DNA of 64,000 nucleotides from Otatea glauca (lineage: Eukaryota > Streptophyta > Magnoliopsida > Poales > Poaceae), in NCBI GenBank assembly GCA_036346275.1, contig CM070722.1, forward strand, positions 65,261,524 through 65,325,523, written 5' to 3'. The translations under genes and the position numbers were made by a program. Positions 23,006 through 34,670 of the stretch are shown piece after piece (within the stretch, counting starts at the first letter, position 1; every line of letters begins with the position of its first letter). The notes beneath the pieces were generated by a model. It made no database searches, was not told the DNA's origin, and saw nothing but the letters and a program-made list of their open reading frames with translations.

Positions 23006-26000
23006 CTATGGCCATGGTTGTCGGAATAGGACATGGTCAAATGGACGATAGATATCTTTTAGAGGCTGACGGGGTACTGCGTTTGGATACCTGATAGGGC
23101 TTAATGTAATATCATCGTCAGGATTCGAAGGACTCTGAGGACGCAAGGTTCGTGGCCTAGGTGGCATGAAATCATCATCATCGTCGTCATTTGTACGGTT
23201 AGGAGGTACCCCTTCTTCAGTGCTGGTTGAACGTCCTCTTGCATTGTTATTTGAACGGCCAGTTCTGGTAGTGCTTGAACATTTAGGTCTAGGTGATATG
23301 AAATCGTCGTCATCATCGTCATCACCATAGTTAGGAGCAAGCCCTCCTTCCGTGGTGGTTGAACGTCCTCTTGAACTTTATGCTGCAACAGTGATGGGTG
23401 GACCTCTACCCCTCCAGTTAGATCCACGAGAAAGTCGAAGTCATCGTCGTTGAGCATAGCGAAGTCACTGGAGTTGCTCGCACTTTGGTGAGGTGCTGGA
23501 TCGGTCGCTGTTGACAAACTTTTTATGTTAGAACAACACGTAATATGAACAATATAATATATGAAAAGAGACCACGTGATGTCCCTGCGGTCATGGGGAC
23601 GTGTGCTGGGGAACGGTACCAGCTGGAGTGTCGGGACCCGAATATACAAATCCGGGCCCTCTGTGTATACTGCACTAGTCTAGGATCACGCTAGTGCACA
23701 CAGATTCAACATCGGTAAATATCACAATTCTACACAACAGAACATTAAGAAAGACATCTTATATTAATTAATACCTGTTGAATGACCTTATGGTCAACTT
23801 ACATGACTATGCCTCACAAGGCTGAATAACAAATTATACTGCAGCAGAATAAAAACATAGACAACCCTCAGTATACCACAGGCAACTGACAAGGCTTGCG
23901 CCCTAAACATTCGTCTCCTCCTGGTATTCCTTCTCCAGCATGGATATAGACTCCTCAACTGATGATGTTGTTGTGGGCAAGTGTGAATACATAAAGCACT
24001 CAACAAGTTGTGCACATAATGCAATTCTAACATAGCTATATGCAAGGCTTATTCCAAAGGAATGGCTAACAAGGTTATTTTGCATTAAAGCAGCATTTAT
24101 GAATAAGTACAGAAAATAGATTATAAAGACAATAAAACAAATAATAGTAGTAGATAGGTTCAACATTTCTCAAGTAAACCAAGTTTCAAATCCTAAGTCA
24201 AGTTCCAACCTTCCACATGGCAATCTTGCCATCCCAGCCAAGTTTTTCATTTAATTAAACTAACCCTTAACTGTAATTCCCGAGCATTGCTCAATACCGC
24301 GAGCACGGCTATTCGAATAGTTTTACACTCTACAGAGGTTATGCACTTTACCCACACGACATGATCGTCTCTTGGTGCCATGCAATTAACAAACTTCATT
24401 TGGTGTGTCAGCAGAGAGATCATGACAAAGCCTTTACAAAGCTTTGCCTTAACCCAGTACTACCCGCTAAGGTTTTTAACACTGGCGGGACTGAAAATCA
24501 CAGCCAGAGCCCCCCTCTTGCGCCATATGTGTTGCTTCATAACTCAGAAACTCACACCGCCATTGACAGTACCAAGCTAAGGCATTGCAAATTAATCAAC
24601 TCGGCTGTCCCATGCCAGACATGTAGTTGCATGATTGACTCAAGTCAAAGGATTGTAAAGTTAAGTCCTTAAGATGATCGAAGCAAGCCTTCCACATGCC
24701 CTCTGCCCATCGGGCCCACCTTGGCATACTCGTCCCTTGTCACTTGCCCCAATCTAAGTTATAACCACCCCAGTTGATTACCAAGCACCACGTGCCATCA
24801 ACAATTCAACATCGTTGTGTGACGTCCTCTCGTCACAACAACTCAATCTCATCGTGTGACAACACATGACACACAAGTTCATATCATTGTTCCATATTCC
24901 ATTAGTCAAGATTAAACATCATTGATTCGAGTACAAGTGATGACGTGGCATGGCTAAGCAACTAACACGGTCTAACCATCCCATGTTGATTTTAGTATCA
25001 ACCAACTATAGTGAACTAATCTAGGATGACAATAGATCATGGCATACAAATGATAAGGTAGGGTATAGATCAAATTGGTAGATTAGCTAATTCCCAATTT
25101 AATTTGAAACAATTGTATACTTGAAATAATATGCAATAGGGTAAAACAATATAGCAATTTTATAAACATGGGTTCAACATGATCAAAGCACAACTTATCT
25201 TAATAAAGCTCTTATTCTTACTCTGGACCTTGGTCTTGAGTCGACGAATCTTCCTCGATTGCGTTGCACAATTCAACGTTTACGCGAAACGAGAGGGAAC
25301 AATAAATAAATACCAAAATAGAGAGCAAACAATATCTAAAAATCAAATTAAATTCACAATTAAATAGATCTCAATTTTATAAATTTTTATAAATTTGAAT
25401 CACCTCAATCGGAGTTCGTATGAGAGAGAACGGGCTCTCAAAAGATTCAAAAATCATAGAAACCTGAAAATTAGAAAATACCGGATTAAGCAAATTATTT
25501 TTATACTAAAAATTATATTTATTGCACAACGCTGACATCAACCCTGACCTGAGTCGACTAGGACGTGACACGTGTCCCTCGGTCCATGGACCTAGTCCAT
25601 GAACCTCATCGGTCCACGGTGCACCCGGTCCACATGGATCTGGACCGCTGACACGCGGGACCCGCGCTGTGCTGACTCGACGCCACCGTGGCACTACACG
25701 AGCAGCCATGCAAGCGAACACATCGGCAAAACAGATCGACATGGCAACCATGCGAGAACACGTGTCAACATCGAAGCTTGGCCACATAAGCCGACGGAGC
25801 ACGCAGCCCTAGGGTCGCTGGCGACGAACGGGAACCACATCTACGGACTCACCACAACGGCGCCTACCTCCTGATGCGAACATATGACTCAGGTGCACAC
25901 TGGCTCAGCGGCGGTGTGTACTTCTTCTTCGGCGGCGATCGGTTCTACGACGGCGATGACGTCCCAAAGGTCCACGAGCCGCTCCAAGATGCGTACGGGA

Positions 26001-27790
26001 GGCTCCTTGACTGGGCGGAACGGATGGCACCGCCTTGAGTCTTCTCTTCCACGGATGGCGACAAATCGGCGGTGTGAAGATTTTGGCGGCGCCCGACGTT
26101 CTACGCCCAATACCTCGAAACGGCGGCTCAACTAACTCGGCTAGCTTAGGGCTTTGGTTTTCCGTGGCTTTGCGCAGCCGATGCCCCCGTTTTTATAGCA
26201 CGAGGTGTCTGAATTAAGCACGACGCGGCACAGAGCCCATGGCGAGCACGTCGGTCTCACTAGAGTCCGATCCGCACACGCTTCGGAGAAGATGACGCGG
26301 AGCTGTCCAAATCCATTGATCGACAGTTGAGACGACCTTGGCGCTAGACGATCCGAACTGCATATCGGAATCCAACGTACACCAACAAAACTCCAAACCA
26401 ACACAATCTCCACCGCACATAAGGATCCAACGGCCATCGCTTATGCTTCTAAAACACGGGCCAAGCGACAGGACGATGTGCACAGTATCGGGCTCTGGCC
26501 CAACACTGTTAAACTTAATTTTCACGAGTTTTTCATATGAAATAATTCTACAAATTAATTTAATTAGTTTTAGGTGATATAAATACCAGGAAAATCCAAT
26601 AAAATTCTCAAAAATACTTTGGGATATTTTGAGCTCAAATAAAATATTTTTGGGAAAACTTTATATAAACTTTATCTATATTTTAATGCTTTCAATAAAG
26701 GCAAAATACAAATATGTTTAATAAAATCCAGATAAATCTGATTAAATTAGAAAAATCATAAAATGAACAATTAACAATAAGATAATAATAAAGTCAATTT
26801 TTGGGATGTTACATGGAGCCCCCCATGTTTGGAGGAGGGGTGGTATACCTATGGGACACCTATCGACCCCGTACAACGGACGATTGAGGGGGGAATTTTA
26901 CCACGTTGTCCGCCCTGGGCCGCTTGCATGACGTAAGATGGACGACGCGGGAGGTCAAGTCCCGAATATGGTGCAACGCCCCTCGGAGGTCGTTCAATGT
27001 GACCCTATCCTCTGAGTTGTACTGACCGCCTCTATCAGGGCGGACGTCGCCTCGTGTGCCTCCCTGGCGAGGTCGCTCTGCGCAAACGTTAGGAGGTTAG
27101 TTAGTTGGCACAATTTTGAAGACGTTACGTTACATGATAAATGGAAATAAGTATGAACCGTGCGTTGAAAGGCAGAGTTTGGCTGCGTGGGGTACATGTC
27201 CGCAGTGGAGGGATGGTGCCTGGGAGGTGACTCCACGACACACAACTCGAACGCGTGTGCGTGGGCTGTACCACTAGATGTACGCGTCGTACGTGCTGTG
27301 GTCATAGGGGGCAGCCTCGTCGATCACGTCCGTAAGAGCCTACGCTCATTACTGAGCATGAGGTACCATGCGTGTTGCCCAGCTCTGCGTGCCGATGAAG
27401 CCCTTCTGTGTGTGCCTACAAAAACGGAAGCGCAACGTAACTTCTCAAGCCACCGAGATCATAACTATTAATGCCAGTACAAAAAATGTAGAAATACGAA
27501 CGAGTGCACGGCCGCCAGGACGATGTCACCAATGGGTACTGGGAAGGCCTGCCGCATATCGAACCGCCTCATGACTCGGTGGACGGCGTATGTCTCGATG
27601 AACACGTCGAACACCAGGAGACGTCGTGTTAACCAGTATGCGGCGTCAGTAGTGCACTGCAGCGATAGGATGTGCAGTGCGCGTGCCTCGACGAGCTCAG
27701 GAACGTAGGGGCGCCATATGACACGATCATCCGTGAGCTGGTCGAAGATCGCTACGTACTGAGGGCTGCAAAAAAAAGCAAGAGAGGCAA
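23006..27790 (-). pseudogene. Plant mobile domain (PMD/MAIN-like) protein gene, 5' truncated and split by a solo LTR
   Basis: Minus strand. The exon at 27765-27485 encodes PYVPELVEARALHILSLQC, then LLVFDVFIETYAVHRVMRRF and DMRQAFPVPIGD, the distinctive C-terminal half of the plant mobile domain (aminotransferase-like PMD-C). Downstream segments (27400-26820) continue in this gene up to the solo LTR at 26813, then it resumes below 23628. The last exon (about 23505-23006) encodes two RGRST(T/S)TE...PP(N)...DDDDDDF repeats and ends RPFDHVLFRQPWP and a TAG stop at 23008-23006. The N-terminal half of the domain is missing, and one stop interrupts the 27300-27400 part. PMD proteins occur both in MULEs and as host MAIN genes involved in silencing; this copy sits inside a long-TIR element. 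Confidence 0.65.
23629..26813 (-). mobile_element. Solo LTR, probably Ty3/Gypsy, reverse orientation
   Basis: Flanked by identical 5-bp target duplications TGGAG (23624-23628 and 26814-26818). On the minus strand it starts TGTAACATCCCAAAAATTG and ends GGGTCCCGACA, a form common in long-LTR Gypsy elements of grasses. Its length is 3185 bp. There is no primer-binding site, gag or pol, so it is a recombination-derived solo LTR inserted in the PMD gene. Confidence 0.85.
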
Positions 27791-27989
27791 TCATTAGTTG
27801 AACATGTGAAAAATAAAAAAAAACAACTGAAGGCTAAGATTGATTTTACTACTGGTCGGCGACACCATAATATCCCTATTGTAAATCTCTAGCAGCCTAG
27901 GACATGGTTTGTAGATCAAAAAATAAAAAAAAATCCTTTATTTCACTCGCACGCCGCTTCAAAATGAGTGAAAAAAAAATTCTCCAACG

Positions 27990-28335
27990 AACAAAATAAA
28001 ATTGTCAAGGTATATTTTTACAATTTGAATAAAATTGTTTATTGTTTTGCTATTCCAACAATTTCATCATCGCCTGCATATCACAACACATTTAACATAA
28101 TCATGATAAAATTCTCTCTGTCGCCATGATAGATCAATGACGACAGGCTCTCTGTCGCCATTTGAAATGGTGATAGAGAGTGTGTCGCCGTTTCATTTGG
28201 CGACAAAGAGAATGACGAGAGTCTCTCTGTCATCAAATGAAACGGCGACAGGTGTATAATTCTGTAAAAAAAAATTCGGTATATTATTTTCGTAAATTTC
28301 GATTAAAATAATATTATTTAAAAAAATTCTAAATT
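27990..28335 (-). repeat. Right long terminal inverted repeat
   Basis: Inverted counterpart of 21905-22340. Ends in AATAATATTATTTAAAAAAA and TTCTAAATTTTGTGC. Confidence 0.7.
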
Positions 28336-30355
28336 TTGTGCCGGGCCGGCCCTCTGGAAGCACGGGCCAATCCCAGGTTAGTCGTACATTGATGACATAA
28401 GTCGCTGTCAGATATCAAGGCAGCGCAATGGCGCGGACCAGCGGGGGCGTCCCCATCCGTGGCCAAGTTGGTGACACTGTGTGCGTGTGGGAGCCATGCA
28501 CGCACCTTTAACTCGTGGTGGAAATGGGCAGCCACCCGTTTTGCCGCTGGTCCTTGCCCCGGAATATCAAATTCGTGTGGTTTTATCCGCATTTTCCGGG
28601 ACCAGTACCACCACAGCACCGCACCCCACCCCACCCCTCCTCTCCTCTCCTCTGTGGATGCAGCGTTGGCATCAAATGTCTCTGCTCTCTGCTCTGCTAC
28701 TTTTGCCAAATTTCTTTTGTTCGCGGAAAGCTTCCTGTCGTGCTTTGATTATACATGGTGGTGAAATGTCGGGTTTGCCCCTCTCTGTGTTTCACCTTCC
28801 TTGCACATATGCCAGTGAGATGATATATTGAGTTTTTGCTGGGCCCCTTTTTTTGTGAAGAGTAGTTTGCGTCTGATCTAATCTTGGTTCTCTGGGTCAT
28901 TTTCAGACAACCACTGATTAATTAGCTACATAAATCGTAACAAATTAAGGACCTATTTTGGGACGGTATGCAAAAGAAATACATATGCTTTTGCAGTGCC
29001 TGTGTTTAAAGATTCTTTAGCAATTACCTAAGAGGCCAAGAAGAGGGTAAAACAATAAAATCAAAAGGAAGTTACATAAGAGGCCGGGGGAAGCGGAAGA
29101 ATGCATGGGCCATGCCAAGCATCGTCTCCTTTCCTGATTGAGTCGCGTGGGGCCAAATTAAGCAAATAGAACAGCTATGCAGCCATTTCCTGCATCTTGA
29201 ATTGAGGTGCAGTGATATTTTTGCCTTTAAGCATCTCCTGACGTTGTCTGCTTAATTTGGGGTATTTCTTGTGCTGTTTGGCTTTGGCAGTTCCATCCAT
29301 GTGATCTGTCCAACTTCATAGCTCATCCGCAGGTGTTCATTTGGTAGCTTTTCTAATGGTTCATTTGCATTTTCTTTCTTGACAATATGGGATTGGATAA
29401 CGCAAGCCCTAGCTCACCTGAGAAATCCTCTAAATGCAGATGAATGCACCCTAGCCTCGAGATCATAAACTTATGCTGGCGAAATTTGGTCAAGTGATCG
29501 CTTGGACATGAAATAACCAGCGCTCTTAATCAGTTATAAGATGCCGCTCATTCCATGTTTCTTAAACTAAACATAAAAGCAAGGAAAATGTTTATAATCT
29601 CTTTGAAAAGAACTACTGAAATACTATCACAAAAACTTTGTTTAAAGATCAGGAATACCGGTTGGTACGGCACCTAGTTACCTACTACCACCTGAAAGGT
29701 TCGGTTCTATTTTCTGATCGCTATGTGTTTCTTTGCATTTCGTCGTGTTTGCCCTGTCGTCTTTTTCCAAATACAAGTACATTTCCTTGAACAAAGTACA
29801 GCTTTAGGATCGAACAAAGTACAACAATATACATCAAAAAGTGAAGTTTTTTTCCCTGCGTAAGCTGAATGTGGAGGGCCCGCAATCACGCACTTCGGAC
29901 TTCGGAGAAGCGTGCAAGCCTGGCTAGTGGCTATCTGTCTGACCCGATACGAACGGCACGAGGAAAATGTGCCGAGACGCAGACCTGACGACCTGATTCT
30001 GATTGGGAGCAGACATTACCGCGATCGGAATTTGCGGTTCCGGACGCCATTATTGATTGTTAATTGAGCTTAGATGAGGCGGGCCGGCGGGCAGCTCCAT
30101 TGTCACGGTCGCACATGTGTGACCAGCTTTCGATAGATCGTTTTCACGTCTCCCCCCGAGAAAAAGAGAATAATAGTACTCCCCCTGCATTAACTAGCTG
30201 CCCATGGACCGGCCAAGACCGACCAGGTGCATATATGACGATGTAACTGGCATGGTCCTCCTGAAATAATCACCATTACATTACTAGGTGGGATAAGCTG
30301 CCACATGACCTGGCGTTACTTACTGCAAAGGAGATAAGCTTTAGAGAAGACCATG

Positions 30356-30439
30356 GTCCTGTTTGGAGCACAGGAATTTCCTAAGAATGTTTATAGGAAA
30401 GGAAAATTTTGGAGATTCCTGCGCATTCCGAACAGGGCT
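30356..30439. mobile_element. Short MITE-like inverted repeat
   Basis: The left end CCTGTTTGGAGCACAGGAAT faces the right end ATTCCTGCGCATTCCGAACA, then GGGC. The interior is about 45 bp and AT-rich. No clear target duplication was found, so the family is uncertain. Confidence 0.5.
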
Positions 30440-30638
30440 GTGAGGATATTATGAGACGGCAGTGCATCCACTGCGTGACGCGTGCGTTTATAACGTTCGC
30501 AAGTCATGCCGTGATTCAGATCGGCAAGGGCGGGTCGTTCTTTGGAGGCACGCGGCGCCCAAAAAGTTTTAGGCCTTTCTAGTCGAGGAAAATAGTGAGG
30601 CCTATCGGAAAATAAGAGAGAGCCAAGCATGCAGTCTC

Positions 30639-30672
30639 CAGGGGCGGCGCATTCAAGCGTGCGCCGCCCCTG
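30639..30672. repeat. Perfect GC-rich hairpin
   Basis: CAGGGGCGGCGCA and TGCGCCGCCCCTG form a 13-bp perfect stem around an 8-nt loop. No run of T follows it. Confidence 0.7.
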
Positions 30673-30756
30673 AAATGTGTGGTTACGCACCCCGCGTGGT
30701 GCGCTCTCGGACTCGGAGTGGAGCATCTGCTTCTCTCGCTCTCTCTCGATCCGCCT

Positions 30757-31222
30757 TGTTGTACGTAATCCTGATTAGTTGAAAACGGTTTTGGTTACAA
30801 GTTTGTTTTGTTTACGTTTTGTCAGATAGAAAAACAGTAAAAAGCCGAATACCAATTCTTTTGGGATTGGATTACTTGAAATTGTAATCTCAACTTATCT
30901 GTAACTCTGGTATTATAAAAAGGAGAGTATACATCAGAAAACGCTGCGCAGTTGGAGCAGCACCAAAAACTTCTTATTGATTGTTTTGCTCTGCTGACGT
31001 CTTTGTGTTTTTCGACTGTGAATTGTTGGCTTTCTTCTGAAGAGCAGAATAGAGGCAAAAGCTTTGTTGTCGCTCTGCTTTGCTGAAGACCAGAGAACCG
31101 GCAAGGCGTATTGTCGTTGTTCTACTGGAAGTTCAGAGAGCCGGTTAAGTATTGTTGTTGTCGTTTTTCTGCAGAACGAAATACACGAGCAGCAGAGGTA
31201 TTTTTCAAGATCGATACCAACA
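30757..31222 (+). repeat. 5' LTR of the Copia element (466 bp)
   Basis: Starts TGTTGTACGTAATCCTGATT and ends CGATACCAACA. Relative to the 3' LTR it has an extra segment at about 31085-31165 between GCTTTGCTGAA and CGAAATACACGAG. A TATA-like ATTATAAAAAGGAG lies at 30911-30924. Confidence 0.95.
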
Positions 31223-31224
31223 CG

Positions 31225-31236
31225 TGGTATCAGAGC
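31225..31236 (+). other. Primer-binding site (initiator tRNA-Met)
   Basis: TGGTATCAGAGC, complementary to the 3' end of plant initiator tRNA-Met, 2 bp after the 5' LTR. Confidence 0.9.
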
Positions 31237-31272
31237 TTGGCTGGTTTCCAATCTGCCACAGAGTTCAGGCCT

Positions 31273-34210
31273 ATGGCTCTTTCATCGCAGCAAGCAGCGA
31301 AGGAGGCCGGCGGTGTGCCGATTTCCTTCCCAATGCTGACGACGTCCACGTACACTGTATGAGCGATCAAGATGAAAGCATAATGGATGCCCAGGGGATC
31401 TGGGAGGCTGTAGAACCAGAGGCTGGCGTGGCCGTGGAAGAAAAGACCGATAAGAAAGCAAAAGCGTTTTTGTTTCAGTGTATTCCTGAAGATCTCCTTC
31501 TACAAGTCGCCAAGAAGAAGTCTGCGAAGGAAATCTGGGATGCTCTGAAAACAAGGTTTTTGGGTGCTGATCGAGTACAAAAAGCACGACTTCAAACTTT
31601 GAAAAACGAGTTTGAAACCTTGCGGATGAAGGAAGGGGATTCAGTAGATGAATTTGCCGGGAAGTTGAGCAGTATGGCGGCCAAGTATAGCAGCCTTGGC
31701 GCCTCACTTGAAGATGCAGCGTTGGTCAAGAAGCTCCTGGACTCAGTACCAGAGAAGTTCTTCCAATTGGTTACATCAATTGAGCAATTCTATGATCTGG
31801 ACAGTATGCCATTTGAGGAAGCCATTGGGCGTCTTAAGGCATATGAAGAGCGATTTCGTCTTCGTGCAGGCAGTAGCTCAGGCAGCACTGAAGGGCGACT
31901 ACTGCTGACTCAGTCAGAATGGAAATCGCGCCAAAAGGGAGGCAGCAGCAGAGATTCAGCTATAAACAGCAAGGGTTTTTTCAACAAACCGGATGGACAG
32001 GGTCGAGGAAGATGGCGCGGCAGAGGGCGCGGCCGTGGCAGAAGTGGTAGAGGCTTCAGTGGAGGTCGGCATGACTCAAGTGGCAACAGCAGCACAACAA
32101 GGGATAAAAGTGACATAAAATGCTTTAACTGTGATAAGTTCGAGCATTATGCGTCAGAATGCCGACTTCCCAAGCGCAAAGACGAGGAAGCAAATTTGTC
32201 TCGGGCTCAAGAAGATGATCCTGCATTTCTTCTGTCAATGTGCAAACAAGGCAATGAAGGTATGATCTTGTTGAATGAGGACAAGGTTGTTCCAGATAGC
32301 TTCACCAAGGATCACAAGGAGGAGAAAGGTATGTGGTACCTGGATAACGGTGCAAGTAATTATATGACCGGGCAGCGGTCATTCTTCACCGAGCTTGATG
32401 AAAGCATTGTTGGGCAAGTTCGCTTCGGAGATGGCTCAATGGTGGAAATCTTGGGAAAAGGTTCAGTATTGCTCGAATATAGGAATGGCGAGCATTGCCT
32501 ACTTACTTAAGTATATTATATTCCCAGCCTTCATAGCAACATACTGAGCCTTGGTCAGATTACAGAAGCTGGCTGCAAGGTGGTGCTCGATGGAATGTTA
32601 TTGAGAATATATGATCAGGAAGGAAGCTTGCTCATGAGTGTCAAGCGTTCGAATAATCGGTTGTACAAAATTTTGCTAAATGCAACTGTACCAGTGTGCC
32701 TCTCGACAAGAATTGATGTACCGGCATGGTTGTGGCATGCACGGTTTGGCCACTTAAACTTCCAGGCTACGAAGGCTATGGTGGCCAAAGATATGGTACG
32801 GGGAGTGCCTAGGATTGAGCATACGACTCAATTGTGTGAAGGCTGTGTATTTGCAAAACAGTGCCAGTAACCTTTTCCAATGCAAGCCCAGTACCGGGGA
32901 GAAGAATTATTGGAGCTTGTTCATGCAGACATTTGTGGACCTATTACACCACAAACAACACCTGATAATCAGTATTTCTTACTCTTAGTTGATGATTGCA
33001 GCGTTTCATGTGGTTGTATTTTCTTAAATCAAAAGATCAAGCATTTGCTACATTCAAGAGGTTCAAAGTGATTGCTGAAAAGGAGAGCGGGCATAAGCTG
33101 AGACTACTCACAATAGATAGTTCTCACCAATTTGCAGATTTTTGTGCAGAAGATGGAGTACAACGGCACCTTACTGCGCCATACACACCACAGCAAAACG
33201 GTGTTGTGGAACAACGAAATCGTTCTGTGCTCAATGTCACAAGAAGCTTGCTGAAAATAATGGACATCCCCGGTGTAATGTGGGGCGAAGCAGTCTGGCA
33301 TGCGGTTTACCTCCTGAACCGTATGCCGACTAAAGCAGTAAAGTCATCTACTCCTTTTGAAATCTGGAAAGGGAGGAAGCCCAATCTTGAGCAACTTCGG
33401 GTCTTTGGTTGTACTGCATTTGCTAAAGTCCCTGCAGCTCAAATATCCAAACTTGATGATCGAAGCAAGCAAATGGTGCATTTAGGAATTGAGGAAGGAA
33501 GCAAAGCGTATCGACTCCTTGATCTAGAGGGGAGAAGGATATGGGTCAGCCGTGATGTGATATTTGATGAAAATAAGAAATGTAATTGGGATTGGTTGGT
33601 AGGAGATGGTTCGATCACAGCCGAATTCACTGTTAACTATCCGACAGAGGATGAAGGGGCATATTTACCATCTGTAGATCTATCGCAACAAGCTTCAAAT
33701 ATAGAGATAATCGATGAGGGTGATCAAATTCCGGTAGGTCAGTCGACTCCAGGAGTGGGAGCAGCATCGATATCATCTACCAATTCTGTGATTTCATCAC
33801 CGCAGCAATCTGCAGCTAGTACGCCCCTCATTTCTTCTCCTGAATCGGCGCCATTGAAGTTCAGGTCACTGACAGATATTTATGAAGAAACAGAGGGCAT
33901 GCAATCAATCGAAGAATCATAATTGGCAACGGTGGATGAGCCAGCAAACTATTTTGAAGCTGTAAGAGATAAAGAATGGACAAAAGCAATGAGAAGTGAG
34001 TTTGACTCAATTGAGAAAAACAAGACTTGGACTCTGACAGACTTATTGAGTGGATCAAAGCCAATCGGCTTGAAATGGGTGTTTAAGCTGAAGAAGAATG
34101 CAGCTGGTGAAGTAGTCAAGCACAAGGCAAGATTGGTTGCCAAAGGATCGTGCAACAGTAAGGGATTGATTTTGAAGAAGTGTTTGACCCGGTTGCCAAA
34201 ATGGAGATAG
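31273..34210 (+). pseudogene. Copia gag-pol, 5' portion (Gag, protease, integrase, start of RT)
   Basis: The natural start is the ATG at 31273 (MALSSQQAAKEAGG). A TGA replaces an expected Trp codon near 31360 and the frame then shifts. The Gag core (EIWDALKTRF, KLLDSVPEKF) lies at about 31400-31850, followed by an RGRG-rich tract. The zinc knuckle CFNCDKFEHYASEC is at about 32120-32162, and the protease motif WYLDNGASNYMTG at about 32334-32372. A stop lies at 32508-32510, then the GAG-pre-integrase region WLWHARFGHLNF (about 32728). Integrase runs from about 32900, with a frameshift near 32995, and contains YTPQQNGVVEQRNRSVLN. The RT start WTKAMRSEFDSIEKNKTW lies at about 33977. The reading frame is cut by the nested element at 34211 and resumes at 46771. 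Confidence 0.9.
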
Positions 34211-34311
34211 TGAAAGACCATGTGGAGGTCTATCCTTGTGTGTGATGAGTAATTGATGAGTTTTGAGCTTGTGTTGTTTTAAATTGATTTGGATTTGAAG
34301 CAATTTGAGTA

Positions 34312-34670
34312 TTGGTCTACTGGTCGGAGACCAGTCGTCCGACCCCGAGTGGTCGGGGCTCTCGCCGGTCGGAGACCACCACCCGACCCGAGTGGTTGAG
34401 GATTTGGCCGGTCGGAGACCGATCGTCGACTCGAGTGGTCGTCTTTGGTTGGTCGAGACGGTTGTCCGACCCAGAGCGGTGCAGGCTTTGGTGGTCGGAG
34501 ACCGCTTGTCCGACCAGTGGTCGGGGCTCTCGCGGTCGGAGACTGGTCCGACCAGTGGTCGGGACGAAGACCGATGGTCGACCTCGAGTGGTCGGGACGA
34601 AGACCGATGGTCGACCTCGAGTGGTCGAGATGGAGACCGATGGTCGACCATGTGTGGTCGAGGTTTCTTT
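34312..34670. repeat. LTR palindromic repeat cluster (GGTCGGAGACC family)
   Basis: About ten copies of GGTCGGAGACC, CCGACCCCGAGTGGTCGG and related facing repeats. The homologous cluster in the 3' LTR is at 44460-44830. Palindromic motif clusters are typical of Sirevirus LTRs. Confidence 0.85.

Larger units (their letters stand above)
21905..28335. mobile_element. Long-TIR DNA transposon (Mutator-like) carrying a plant-mobile-domain gene
   Basis: About 21905-22340 and 27990-28335 are long inverted repeats of each other. Shared landmarks from the outside in are AATAATATTATTTTAATC, ATTTACGAAAATAATAT, several GTCGCCATTTGAAATGGCGAC-like palindromes, then TTAAATGTGTTGTGA, GCGATGA and CAATTTTATTCAAATT. 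Long TIRs and a plant-mobile-domain cargo are typical of Mutator-like elements in plants. No mudrA transposase is present. The exact outer ends and the expected 9-bp target duplication could not be fixed by eye. A solo LTR has inserted within it. Confidence 0.7.
28340..30750. other. Intergenic region, only small elements seen
   Basis: Short ORFs on both strands lack motifs, and none is supported as a gene. Small structures at its right end are listed separately (MITE-like 30356-30439 and hairpin 30639-30672). Confidence 0.5.

Noticed and set aside
23629..26813. Host gene on the plus strand around 25600-26135
   Set aside because: The ORFs lie within a sequence bounded by TG...CA ends and a perfect TGGAG duplication, so they belong to the solo LTR, and they lack motifs.
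28329..28831. ORFs of 101-126 residues on both strands
   Set aside because: No conserved motif and overlapping in several frames. A real exon cannot be excluded but has no support.
34312..34670. CRISPR-like spacing of short repeats
   Set aside because: The repeats are inverted as well as direct, lie inside an LTR and are matched by the other LTR; plant nuclear context.
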